DNA from: Thermoproteota archaeon
GTDB taxonomy: Archaea > Korarchaeota > Korarchaeia > Korarchaeales > Korarchaeaceae
Reading direction: 5' to 3'
Length of the DNA stretch: 21,351 bases
Assembly: GCA_003661365.1 (NCBI GenBank)
Contig: QMVZ01000011.1
Location: 1-21,351, forward strand
The position numbers and the translations under genes are program-made. Under the pieces are notes generated by a model. That model had not been told where the DNA came from. It saw only the letters and a list, made by a program, of their open reading frames with translations, and ran no database searches. Each line of letters opens with the position of its first letter. The first letter of the stretch is position 1. This document shows positions 6,819 to 14,835 of this stretch, in pieces.

Positions 6819-8678
6819 ATGAACAGAAAGATCCTATTCGCCCTTGTATTATTTATCCTAATTAGCCTTCCATCCCTAAGTAGCTTATCAACTCAGTCCG
6901 ATGATGGCAATGTTGTAGTAATTTCGATAGATGGAGCAAGAGCTGATTTCCTATTCAGACTGATGGAAGAAGGCATGCTACCAAACCTCCAAAACTTGGC
7001 TTCGAGGGGCTCTATGGCGGCATTTTCTGTAAGCGTCCTTCCATCCTTAACCGCAGTAGCCCACGCCTCAATCTCAACAGGAGCTTGGCCTGGGACGACT
7101 GGAATTGTCAGCAACTACTTCCATGTGGTTACTGACCCTATATACAAGGGCACAGACGGATTTGGAGCGCCCTTAAAGGCCGAAGCCATATGGATAACCG
7201 CTATTGAGAACGGAAAGAGCGTCGCAACAATAGGCTGGCCTTGTACAGATGCTGATGATCCTGAAAGGAGAGGTGACTGGACCGTATCTTGGGGCACAAG
7301 GGATGCTTATTCCTATAGCAAGGACATAAAGTCTTGGTGGTGGAAAGATGCAAACTGGGTTATGGGGGATGTTATCTCTTATAGTACACCTAAGGAAGCT
7401 TACTTCTACCTTAAAGTTGGCTGGAAGAAATATTACGTCAACATACTGGCAATTGACACTACGGACGATTTAGAGGAGAACTATGATGCGGTTTACTTCG
7501 ATGACGACAAGGATCTGACAAACGGATATTATGGAGGACCTCTCAGGCTAGGAGACTGGTGCCCAATAGAGCTACCTAATCCAGAGAGGAGCGGCAGCTG
7601 GGTAAAGATAATGGTGTTTAAACCGGACCTTTCAGCTTTTAACCTGTTTCTAGGAGCTGTGTGGCACACGAATGCTTACCCAGAAGAGCTGGAAGAGTAT
7701 ATAAACGATGAATTCGGTTTCTTCCCGGGAGACCCAGATTACTATGCACTAGAGCACGGATACATAGACGAGATCACATATCTAGAACAGGCTGAGAGGC
7801 TGGCTGATTGGCTTGCAGATATAACCATATACTTGATAGAGGAGTATGATCCAGACCTTGTCCTTGCGTATCAGCCTCAAGTAGATGAGTGCGAGCACCA
7901 GTTCCTTCTAGTTGACCCAAGACAGCTTGGCTACACGCCGGAGAGGTCAGAGGAATACATTGGATACTTGGAGTGGGCATATGAGCTCGCTGATGAAAAC
8001 GTCGGAGGGATAGTAGGGGCTGCTGGATACGACTCCACCTTCTTCGTGATCTCGGATCATGGCATGGCACCAATACACACGGTGGTCTACATCAACGAGA
8101 TACTAAAGGAAGCAGGCCTTCTAGTGACTTATACAAAAGGAAGCTGGACCTACATAGACACATCAGCCACAAAGGCATATGCATTTACCTCAGGAGCTGC
8201 AGCTCACATATACATAAACCTAGAGGGAAGAGAACCCACGGGCATAGTTCCTCCAGAGGAGTACAGGGAGGTCCAACGTCAGATAGTGGAATTACTTCAA
8301 TCAGTCAGGGATCCAGAGACGGGTGAGGAGGTTTTTGATATAATAACCATCAAGGAGATGACAAAAGCATTCCATCTCTACAATGAGAACACTGGAGACG
8401 TCTTTGTTACGACTAGGAAGGGTTACACCCTAAGTTATCAATATTGGGTTGGGATCCAGTTCGAACCATCAACGTATTACGGCCAACATGGATATAACCC
8501 GCTCATTCCAGAGCTTTATGCCACATTCATAGCCTGCGGACCCAGAATAAGGCACACCATTATAGCTCCAATAAGGATCATAGACATAGCACCAACGGTA
8601 TGCTATGCGCTTAACATACCTCCTCCAGCCGACGCAGAAGGAAGGGTTCTGCATCAAATATTCGTTCACCATCCCTAA
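6819..8678 (+). CDS. Secreted alkaline-phosphatase-superfamily phosphodiesterase/nucleotide pyrophosphatase, 619 aa
   Basis: Exported hydrolase of the type I phosphodiesterase/nucleotide pyrophosphatase group, expected to cut phosphodiesters, pyrophosphates or phosphonates outside the cell. A signal peptide (MNRKILFALVLFILISLPSL) opens the protein. The two-metal site is recognisable: Asp38 in SIDGARAD, the nucleophile Thr78 in PSLTAVAH, Asp356 and His360 in VDECEHQ, Asp413-His414 in SDHGMAPIH and His557 in GQHGYNP. About 200 residues between the nucleophile region and the second metal cluster form a long acidic, Trp/Tyr-rich insertion with a Ca-loop-like FDDDKDLTNG. No C-terminal membrane anchor is seen, so it may be released. 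The in-frame ATG at 6783 would add 12 residues that spoil the signal peptide. The substrate is unknown. Confidence 0.9.
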   Translation: MNRKILFALVLFILISLPSLSSLSTQSDDGNVVVISIDGARADFLFRLMEEGMLPNLQNLASRGSMAAFSVSVLPSLTAVAHASISTGAWPGTTGIVSNYFHVVTDPIYKGTDGFGAPLKAEAIWITAIENGKSVATIGWPCTDADDPERRGDWTVSWGTRDAYSYSKDIKSWWWKDANWVMGDVISYSTPKEAYFYLKVGWKKYYVNILAIDTTDDLEENYDAVYFDDDKDLTNGYYGGPLRLGDWCPIELPNPERSGSWVKIMVFKPDLSAFNLFLGAVWHTNAYPEELEEYINDEFGFFPGDPDYYALEHGYIDEITYLEQAERLADWLADITIYLIEEYDPDLVLAYQPQVDECEHQFLLVDPRQLGYTPERSEEYIGYLEWAYELADENVGGIVGAAGYDSTFFVISDHGMAPIHTVVYINEILKEAGLLVTYTKGSWTYIDTSATKAYAFTSGAAAHIYINLEGREPTGIVPPEEYREVQRQIVELLQSVRDPETGEEVFDIITIKEMTKAFHLYNENTGDVFVTTRKGYTLSYQYWVGIQFEPSTYYGQHGYNPLIPELYATFIACGPRIRHTIIAPIRIIDIAPTVCYALNIPPPADAEGRVLHQIFVHHP

Positions 8679-8681
8679 AAT

Positions 8682-8703
8682 CCCCTTTCCCTTTTCTTTT
8701 TTT
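8682..8703 (+). terminator. Pyrimidine/T-rich terminator after the phosphodiesterase gene
   Basis: A pure C/T stretch ending in TTTTCTTTTTTT starts 3 bases after the stop. Archaeal RNA polymerase ends transcription at such T tracts without a hairpin. Confidence 0.5.
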
Positions 8704-8760
8704 GAGAGAACGCAGTTTTGCGACTCTATGTTGTAACAAGCGAGTCCAGCTCAATCCTGA

Positions 8761-8937
8761 TTAATCTCTATGAAGCAATCTCCTGATAGCCATCGATATA
8801 GCTAGAGCTAATGGTATGAATGCAACAGTTAGAATTCCCGCCTTCTCGTGAGCAAAGGCCTCAAAAACAAGCTTTCCCATTTCTATAATGTAAGAAGCTA
8901 TAATTAGCACTTCGAGCTTGTGAAGGATCTCCTGCAA
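8761..8937 (-). CDS. Possible small membrane protein, about 58 aa, missed by length-based calling
   Basis: The minus strand carries an open frame from 8967 to the TAA at 8761-8763 that reads like protein: LVNLQEILHKLEVLIIASYI, then EMGKLVFEAFAHEKAG, a second hydrophobic stretch ILTVAFIPLALAISMAI and a basic end RRLLHRD. It would be a two-helix membrane protein. The only conventional start is TTG 8937 (M-QEILHKLEVL); the frame is open for ten more codons (SKDLLARLVN) up to a TGA at 8970-8968, without an ATG or GTG. A TTTAAAG box lies just upstream, near 8980-8986. It follows the SGNH protein gene on the same strand. It may be a short gene with a weak start, or the 3' end of a decayed one. No family assigned. 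Confidence 0.45.
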   Translation of the reverse strand: MQEILHKLEVLIIASYIIEMGKLVFEAFAHEKAGILTVAFIPLALAISMAIRRLLHRD

Positions 8938-9061
8938 GTTTACTAGCCTTGCAAGCAGGTCTTTTGATCAACCTACCTCTTTAAAGGCCTTTTTATGATT
9001 GAAGCCATCCCCTTCATAGGTGTTTATTTGATTTTTTGATGTCTTTGCCCCCTGAGTCCTT

Positions 9062-10474
9062 TTATCTGCTCTTCTCCTTTTCGTATTTTCTCCTAAGTTC
9101 TTGGTAGGTTTCTTTGCTTATTCTTCCTTCCTTAAGGGCTTTTTCAAGTTTCATTATTTTCTCATCTATTTCGCTCGTTGAAACCTGTTTAGCTCCCTTT
9201 CTTTTCATCATAAATGCGCCTATTATAGTGAAAATGCCTATGAGGGCGCCTATACCCAAGATTTTGCCAGAGATGCCTTGAGACGGTTGAGATGCTGATG
9301 AAGTCGGTGTCGGTGATGAAGGAGTAGATATTGGAGGCGGGGAAGTTGATGGTGTAGCTGACGGGGATGGTTGTTGAGTTGGCGGTGGTGATGGGGTGCC
9401 AGCTGAAACGCCTCCGGACCTTCCCATAAACTGTGGGCATCCCCCATCCCCTCTCCAGCAGTGATAAGCTATGTTTAGCAACTTAACAAATTCTCCAGTT
9501 GCTTTGCAGTGACCCGCAGCCGAGGGATGGTTATCTGGCTGTCCATCCCAGAATGTTGGGTAGGCAAGGAAATCGTTTGGATAGCCTATTACGTGTTGAA
9601 CCTGTCCATTCCAATATCTATGGTGATTTCCTGACTCTGCTCCAAGATCGTTGGTGTTAGGATCCCCTCCGTTTGAGGTTAGAACATTGTAGTAATCGAA
9701 TACAAACACGTTATTGTATGGATAGTCATCAAGCCAGTGGTATACTAGCCAGATATTTATCGCCCTTAGCTTTGCCGCCATCTCCGGATCTACAGCCTGA
9801 TCATGAGAGGGAGGAGTTGTTATTAGGACGAACATCTTATCCTGCCTAGTGGCAAAATAATCTAAGAGATCCCTGTAGAGGCCCTTAATGTTGCTGACTG
9901 TGTAGTAGTTTGCTCCGCTGCATTGGGGGTCATCGCAAAGGCCTTTTCCCCAAAGCGGATTTGGTTGTCCTTTGGGGAGCGGTGGATCCTCAGGGTTACC
10001 TAATATGTACTGACCGCTCGAAAAGCAGGACTTAAACATTATTATTACGTTTTCTCCCCCAGGATCTGGAATAGAGTTCTCACCTGTGGTGTAGCTGGAT
10101 GTGTAGAGGGCCTGGAGGTATGTATCCCTGTGTGGGCCCAGGAACCAGTTGTACCAGTGTCCTATATCCGTGTGATATCCTATCGGGTTCCCGTCATTAA
10201 CGTCCAAGTCAGGTGGGCCCCAGTCATAGTTTGTTTCGGTAACATAGTAGTTGTTCTGGTTTAGTGCCTCTCTAAGGCCTCCTATGTTCAGCCAATCCTC
10301 ACCAGTTGAATGGTGGATGAAGGCCAACCTTACTGGAGCGGAGGGTGGATTTGGGTTAAGAGGCATGGCTGGACCAGGGGAGGTGGTCAATGTTGATGTT
10401 AGAGAAGAGATTGCTAATAGAATTGAGACTGAAAGGGAAAGAAGGGCCATATCCTTGGACTTTTTGATTTTCAA
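9062..10474 (-). CDS. Surface-anchored SGNH-like hydrolase with Pro/Ser/Thr stalk and SHOCT-like tail, 470 aa
   Basis: Domains in order: a signal peptide (basic MKIKKSKDMA, then LLSLSVSILLAISS), an extracellular domain of about 300 residues, a Pro/Ser/Thr-rich stalk (about 355-402), one membrane helix (ILGIGALIGIFTIIGAFMM, 405-423) and a 35-residue cytoplasmic tail (EIDEKIMKLEKALKEG then RISKETYQELRRKYE) that matches the SHOCT pattern. The extracellular part begins AFIHHSTGEDW with Ser56 and ends with DNHPSAAGH (Asp314, His316), the Asp-x-x-His-like block of SGNH hydrolases. Six cysteines (150, 180, 185, 323, 339, 346) could form disulfides. The TTG start at 10474 gives the basic n-region; ATG 10450 is the alternative. 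The likely role is hydrolysis of an ester, probably on cell-surface or external glycans; the substrate is unknown and catalysis is inferred only from the two motifs. Confidence 0.75.
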   Translation of the reverse strand: MKIKKSKDMALLSLSVSILLAISSLTSTLTTSPGPAMPLNPNPPSAPVRLAFIHHSTGEDWLNIGGLREALNQNNYYVTETNYDWGPPDLDVNDGNPIGYHTDIGHWYNWFLGPHRDTYLQALYTSSYTTGENSIPDPGGENVIIMFKSCFSSGQYILGNPEDPPLPKGQPNPLWGKGLCDDPQCSGANYYTVSNIKGLYRDLLDYFATRQDKMFVLITTPPSHDQAVDPEMAAKLRAINIWLVYHWLDDYPYNNVFVFDYYNVLTSNGGDPNTNDLGAESGNHHRYWNGQVQHVIGYPNDFLAYPTFWDGQPDNHPSAAGHCKATGEFVKLLNIAYHCWRGDGGCPQFMGRSGGVSAGTPSPPPTQQPSPSATPSTSPPPISTPSSPTPTSSASQPSQGISGKILGIGALIGIFTIIGAFMMKRKGAKQVSTSEIDEKIMKLEKALKEGRISKETYQELRRKYEKEKSR

Positions 10475-10616
10475 GAAACATACGCCTCTGAACTTCTTTG
10501 GAGAGAAATCCCTTGGATAAAACTCTAAAAAAGTTTAGGTAACAGCAATTTATTGAAATAGTAACAATTTTGGAAAAAGAAATTAGGTGCCCTACTCTCG
10601 CACAAAGATGGCATGT

Positions 10617-11616
10617 TCAAATTTCTAATTCTTTCTCTACAAACCTAACAATTTTGCTGAATTCAGGATCTCCTACGATGTCTTCGACCAAGAGTTCAAT
10701 CTTTGTAGTTCCAATTCCAAGTTTTTCTGCCCAAGCAATTTGATTGTGCTTTTTCACATCCACATTCTTCAAGGGCTCGGCCCCTATTGTCTTTAGTACC
10801 GCGGCCCCGACAGCATCTGTCGCAACTCTATCTCCAGAAGCTATGATTACTCCTGGCTTCCTCACCTCACCTTTAGCTGGGCCACCTGAAACAAACGCAA
10901 GAGTGCCATCTAGAAGAATTAGATCTGCAGGAAGGAAAATGTTGAACTCTGCTATCAATTTCCTTGCGTTTTTACCATCTCTATGGACCCTCATTCTGTT
11001 TTTCGGGTGTATGGCTCCCATTGTAAGCTTTAGGGCCATTGAAATGCCTCCAGCTGGAGCATGGGTTTTCATACATGGAAAATACAGTATTCTCTCAGCT
11101 TCGTAGGCATCCTTTGCAACTATGACGCCCTTTTCCCAAAGCACCTCTTTCTCGCTCCTTACTAAGACCCACTCTCCCTCGTCAAAGAAGCTAACTTTGA
11201 CTCCCTTCTCCTCAGCTACAGCCAAGCTCCCGTTCCTCCTCATCGTTTCCCTAGTTGGTAACCAATTTGGACCCGACATCTCCCCCTATGAATGGCTCAA
11301 TTCCCACATCTCTGATTAAGTCTATGGCAAAAGAGACTGTTTCTGGGTGAGTTGAGGCAGGAAGCGGATCATGACTGTTAAAATTGGGTTTAATCATCAC
11401 CTTTTCCTCTGCTCCTTCTAATGCTGGCTCCACTCCTCCTATAAGTTCAAGCGCTTTTCTATATCCTTGAATCCTGTCATTGGCCCTAATTAACGCAACG
11501 AGGCTTTTTTTACCGTCTTTATATTTGTTTTCTCTAGATTTTGCCATTTCTTCGGACAAATAATTTGCTCTAGAAACCATCATCATGAATTTAGCTAAAC
11601 TTAGGCTAGTCTTCAT
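10617..11616 (-). pseudogene. DUF362 family gene split by a one-base frameshift
   Basis: The first frame (11616 down to the TAG at 11251) encodes a DUF362 N-terminal part with EEKVMIKPNFNSHDPLPAST and HPETVSFAIDLIRDVGIEPF. The rest of the domain is in another frame, from about 11280 to the stop at 10617, starting MSGPNWLPTRETMRRNG and containing YFPCMKTHAPAGGISMALK and VIIASGDRVATDAVGAAVLK. Dropping one G from the run of five G (plus strand C11282-11286) joins them as EPFIGEMSGPNWLPTRETM, which fits the family's GDSSG...TRE turn. The restored protein would be about 330 residues with no ferredoxin domain. DUF362 proteins are of unknown role, some linked to iron-sulfur proteins. ATG 11616 follows a weak GAAGG; ATG 11547 (MAKSRENKYKDGKK) is an alternative start. 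It could be a real pseudogene, a homopolymer sequencing error or, less likely, programmed slippage. Confidence 0.85.
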
Positions 11617-11683
11617 TAACCTTCTAAGAGAACTCCATTCTTAAGATTTAAGCTCATTTATGATTGTCCTATAAAAGATAGAC

Positions 11684-13018
11684 TCATTTTAAGCCCAGTT
11701 CTGATTCGATTTTCCTTAACTCTGACAGAATTTGTTCATCTTCTACCATACTAACTCTCCAGAAGATGTCTTGGACAGTAATACCTTTATAGAGTATTCC
11801 TGATGGGACAGCTCTTACCGTATCTGCAGAATAAATAGGGACTTCGTAGCCCAACCAATCTTTCATTTCCTCTTTAATCATCCTTACTGAAAACTTGTAC
11901 ACGGGATCTTTTTCGGTGCCCCCATAGGACATCAGGATATCAATTGCCGTCTCAACATCCTTTCTGCTGACTTCTGGGATTTCAGCTTCTCTAACTTTTC
12001 TCTTGAGGTATGAAAGAGAAATATACTGCTCTGACGGAAGATGAGTCATGTAGACTGCCTTAACTCTTAATCCATACTGAGATAGAGCCTTAGCTACATA
12101 AGGAGCTTGAAACACAGAGGGATATGTGTTGTGTTGTCTGAAGATCCCTCCAATCACAAAAAGCTCTGCTTTCTGGCTTTCCAGCATTTTAAGGTTAGGC
12201 AACAGATTTTCTACATGTATAAAGGATCCATCCCTTGTTTCAGTCCCATCGCTTAAGAAAACATACGCCGTATCCTTGTACTCAAGTGAAATTGATATCG
12301 GAGGCTCTGGAGGGCTATGAGGTGCCTCTCCAAGGCAGACGAACTTGAACTCTCCATCTTTCAAAACAACCTCTGAGAATTGTTCTCTAAGTCTCTCAGT
12401 GGATGGGTCGATCCATTGAACTCTTCTTCCCTTCTCTGGTGCCATATACCTTATTAGATCTTTTACATCTCTCTCCAGTCTTTGACTGTAGACGATGGAT
12501 CCTGCAACTACAAGCATGAAGCATTTTCTCGATACAAGAATGTGCCTGAGCTTCCAATTAGTGGTCGAGTTAATCAGAGCTGGCAGGCATCTTGGCGAAT
12601 GATCTTCATGAGGATGGCTGTATATTGCATACCATGAGCTGAGTTCTTCCATATCAAAAATGCGGGAGAAATTCGGGGGTAGCACTGTATCGTGCATGAT
12701 GATGGTTGCAAAAGGATTTGGGATTAAGATCATAGCGGTGGTTGGTGGAGAAGCCCAACCGAAGCGGTCAAGGCTTTTCCCACAAGATCCAGGAATTATG
12801 ACTCTAGAAACCTCTTTTGGATTTTTGATCCATTTCTCCAAGTAACCAAACAGCCTCGTTAGTTGAATCTCACTTATTCTGGCGAAGAGAAAAGGAGAAT
12901 TTTCATAAATTATTGAACTCAGGGCCCTCCCCCTACCCGAGGTAACCACCAGATGTCTTAAGGCCCTATCAAGCGGAAGGAGCTTTCTAAGGATGTCGAT
13001 GGCTTTCTTTTCATCCAC
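11684..13018 (-). CDS. Metallo-beta-lactamase-fold protein, 444 aa, function unknown
   Basis: The metal motif HxHxDH is present as HPHEDH (residues 135-140, in AIYSHPHEDHSPRC). Asp257 in VFLSDGTETRDGS fits the bridging Asp, and TH in VYMTHLPSEQ lies where a later ligand might be. An N-terminal region of about 90 residues comes before the fold (DEKKAIDILRKLLPLDRALR), and a C-terminal tail of about 130 residues is rich in charged helices. There is no signal peptide or membrane helix, so it is likely cytosolic. Such folds include nucleases, thiolesterases, phosphodiesterases and lactonases; the beta-CASP and RNase Z signatures are not evident, so I leave the substrate open. It ends 67 bases before the DUF362 gene on the same strand and may share a transcript with it. 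Confidence 0.75.
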   Translation of the reverse strand: MDEKKAIDILRKLLPLDRALRHLVVTSGRGRALSSIIYENSPFLFARISEIQLTRLFGYLEKWIKNPKEVSRVIIPGSCGKSLDRFGWASPPTTAMILIPNPFATIIMHDTVLPPNFSRIFDMEELSSWYAIYSHPHEDHSPRCLPALINSTTNWKLRHILVSRKCFMLVVAGSIVYSQRLERDVKDLIRYMAPEKGRRVQWIDPSTERLREQFSEVVLKDGEFKFVCLGEAPHSPPEPPISISLEYKDTAYVFLSDGTETRDGSFIHVENLLPNLKMLESQKAELFVIGGIFRQHNTYPSVFQAPYVAKALSQYGLRVKAVYMTHLPSEQYISLSYLKRKVREAEIPEVSRKDVETAIDILMSYGGTEKDPVYKFSVRMIKEEMKDWLGYEVPIYSADTVRAVPSGILYKGITVQDIFWRVSMVEDEQILSELRKIESELGLK

Positions 13019-13126
13019 AATAGTCCAAACCTTAAGAAGAACTTAAAAACGATGTTGAATGGATGAACTTAAGGCTTAATAGAGGCATTTTGGCTGAAGT
13101 TAAACCGAGAGGGTTCTCTTTCGTCC

Positions 13127-13133
13127 ATATAAT
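13127..13133 (+). promoter_or_regulatory. TATA-like box for the membrane-anchored methyltransferase
   Basis: ATATAAT begins 28 bases before ATG 13155. It fits a leaderless or nearly leaderless start there and is only 16 bases before the other in-frame ATG at 13143. Confidence 0.4.
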
Positions 13134-13154
13134 GCAGGATGCATGGAGAGGGAC

Positions 13155-13796
13155 ATGAAGCCACTGGCTTTGCTAACATATCTGCTTTTGGCATTGCTAC
13201 TTTACATACTAGTTTTGGCAAGGGTTTTAAGGAGATTTTTTAAGATGCCCTGCCCTCATCAAGCAGCCTATTTAATAGAAAACCCTGTACGAAAGGTGTT
13301 TTTTGGACCTGAAAAGATCTTGAAGAGGGCAGGGGTACTCCCAGGAATGAAGGTTTTGGAGCTGGGTCCAGGCGGAGGGTTCCTAACAGTAGAGGCAGCT
13401 AAGATGGTTGGAGAAGAAGGTGAAGTTCATTGTATCGATATTCAGCCCGAAATGATCAAAATTTTAATGAAGAAGGTGAAAAAGATGGGATTATGCGAAA
13501 AGGTAAATGCGATAGTGGGAGATGCCGCAAATTTACCATATCTTTCGGGAAGTTTCGATCTGGTCTTTATGGTAGCAGTTTTGGGAGAGATATTTGACCA
13601 GAAAGGAGCAATTAACGAGATCAGAAGAGTATTGAGGGAAGGAGGCATCCTATCTATTACAGAGATTCTGCTCGATCCAGATTATGCGTTAGCTAGGACG
13701 GTTAGAAGACTCTGCACAGAATCAGGATTCGAACACCTCGATACCAAGGGAAATGTATTTTGTTACACAGCAAACTTCATTAAGAAGGGATTTTAG
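13155..13796 (+). CDS. Membrane-anchored class I SAM methyltransferase, 213 aa
   Basis: SAM-dependent methyltransferase of the Methyltransf_11/UbiE-like type. A single hydrophobic helix at the very N terminus (LALLTYLLLALLLYILVLAR) followed by basic RRFFK should hold the catalytic domain at the inner face of the membrane. The SAM-binding motif I is VLELGPGGGF (67-76), the acidic ribose-binding residue is in CIDIQ (Asp95), and GDAANLPYLSGSFDLVF is the usual motif II-III region before the MVAVLGEI and RVLREGGIL blocks. The membrane location suggests a lipid or quinone-like substrate, which is inference. ATG 13155 is preferred because of the TATA spacing and a GGAGAGGG just ahead; ATG 13143 adds four residues. 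It is followed by a second methyltransferase 94 bases downstream. Confidence 0.85.
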   Translation: MKPLALLTYLLLALLLYILVLARVLRRFFKMPCPHQAAYLIENPVRKVFFGPEKILKRAGVLPGMKVLELGPGGGFLTVEAAKMVGEEGEVHCIDIQPEMIKILMKKVKKMGLCEKVNAIVGDAANLPYLSGSFDLVFMVAVLGEIFDQKGAINEIRRVLREGGILSITEILLDPDYALARTVRRLCTESGFEHLDTKGNVFCYTANFIKKGF

Positions 13797-13890
13797 TACA
13801 ATGTGTTTCTGAGATTTTGATTTTTGGGTTGCTGAGTAGAGCTGAGGAAATGATACATATCTTCGTTCAGGATTAGTAAGGTGATTTCTC

Positions 13891-14448
13891 ATGGAGCAAA
13901 GCAGGGCTCGAGAAATTCTGAGACGCATAGAAAAAGAAGCTAAGAGAGGATACCTTCCTATAATAGGACCAGAGAGAGGAAAGATCTTGGTCGACTTAGT
14001 TCGGAAAGTTAAACCAAAGAGAGTACTTGAAATCGGCACCTTTATCGGATATTCAACTATTATGATGGGCAAAGAGCTTGATAGCGATGCAGAAATAATC
14101 ACTATAGAGATCGATGAGGATGAAGCGAGAATAGCAAGAAGAAATATAGAGATGGCGGGCATTAAACCAAAGGTCCAGGTGATTGTTGGAAATGCCCTGG
14201 AAGTAATCCCTAAACTCAGTGGAGAGTTTGATTTGGTTTTTATAGATGCTGCGAAGAGGGAGTATCTTGACTATTTGAAACTCGTAGAGAAAAAACTGCA
14301 TAAGGGCAGCATGGTAATAGCGGATAATGCTGGTATCTTCGCTCACTCGATGAAAGATTACCTTGGATATGTGAGGAAATTAGGAAAATACAAAAGTCGA
14401 TTCATTCCTGTTGGAGATGATGGAATAGAGGTCAGTGTAAAACTTTGA
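13891..14448 (+). CDS. Predicted O-methyltransferase (COMT/YrrM-like), 185 aa
   Basis: Soluble class I methyltransferase of the caffeoyl-CoA/catechol O-methyltransferase type, which transfers a methyl group from SAM to a hydroxyl group with a divalent metal. Motif I is VLEIGTFIGYST (45-56); the acidic residue pairing with the SAM ribose is in TIEIDEDEARIA (71-82). The expected metal ligands are in place: Asp119 of FIDAAK and Asp145-Asn146 of VIADNAG. The length is slightly below the typical 200-220 because the N-terminal cap is short. ATG 13891 has AGGTGAT at 13879-13885, 5 bases upstream. The substrate is not evident; it may act with the membrane-bound methyltransferase just upstream, but the 94-base gap and own SD leave that open. 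Confidence 0.88.
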   Translation: MEQSRAREILRRIEKEAKRGYLPIIGPERGKILVDLVRKVKPKRVLEIGTFIGYSTIMMGKELDSDAEIITIEIDEDEARIARRNIEMAGIKPKVQVIVGNALEVIPKLSGEFDLVFIDAAKREYLDYLKLVEKKLHKGSMVIADNAGIFAHSMKDYLGYVRKLGKYKSRFIPVGDDGIEVSVKL

Positions 14449-14548
14449 AGGTCTCCCATGATCCTTAGGAGAGAGTCCTTTATCTCCAGGAAATCCTATT
14501 AAACCATTCGCCATTGTTTACCTAGAAAAACCCTTGCAAGATACCAGA

Positions 14549-14794
14549 TCAACCATAACCCCCACAATTTATCAGGTTGAAGTTCGCATTTGGCCAATTC
14601 CTATGAATCGAGGTGTCCTTTTTATAGAATTCTATTAGTATTTCCTCAAGATTTTGTACAATCCAAGTTATCTGGGAGTTATGTTGTGCGATGGCCGACT
14701 TTATTGCATTCAAGTACAGATGAAATTGGTAGCCGTTGAAATAGTACAACGCGAAAATTGCTTGAAAAAGATTCTTATATGACTTTCTGGTCAT
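14549..14794 (-). CDS. Doubtful hypothetical protein, 81 aa
   Basis: This frame lies in the 14449-14835 interval, which otherwise holds nothing I can name. It starts with ATG 14794 and reads FQAIFALYYFNGYQFHLYLN, then AIKSAIAQHNSQITWIVQNL, EEILIEFYKKDTSIHRNW and ends NCGGYG. The composition is protein-like, with an aromatic-rich first half and a mixed-charge helix, but it could also be a chance frame in A/T-rich DNA. No Shine-Dalgarno is visible. It is divergent from the zinc-ribbon gene, with start codons 41 bases apart. I recognise no family. Confidence 0.35.
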   Translation of the reverse strand: MTRKSYKNLFQAIFALYYFNGYQFHLYLNAIKSAIAQHNSQITWIVQNLEEILIEFYKKDTSIHRNWPNANFNLINCGGYG

Positions 14795-14835
14795 TAGAAC
14801 TAAAGGCTTGATGTTTATTGGCTAAGGATGATGTT

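Noticed and set aside
9300..9400. Low-complexity repeats resembling a short CRISPR or tandem array
   Set aside because: They are degenerate codons of the Pro/Ser/Thr stalk; there are no regular repeats with unique spacers.
9189..9447. Two His/Thr-rich frames on the minus strand
   Set aside because: They are shifted readings of the Pro/Ser/Thr stalk of the SGNH-like protein.
13720..13745. GGTGTTCGAATCCTGA-like T-arm on the minus strand, suggesting a tRNA
   Set aside because: It lies inside the methyltransferase frame (SGFEHLDT), and no acceptor, anticodon or D arms fit around it.
14053..14346. 97-codon frame on the minus strand
   Set aside because: It is antisense to the O-methyltransferase, whose motifs and SD are complete.
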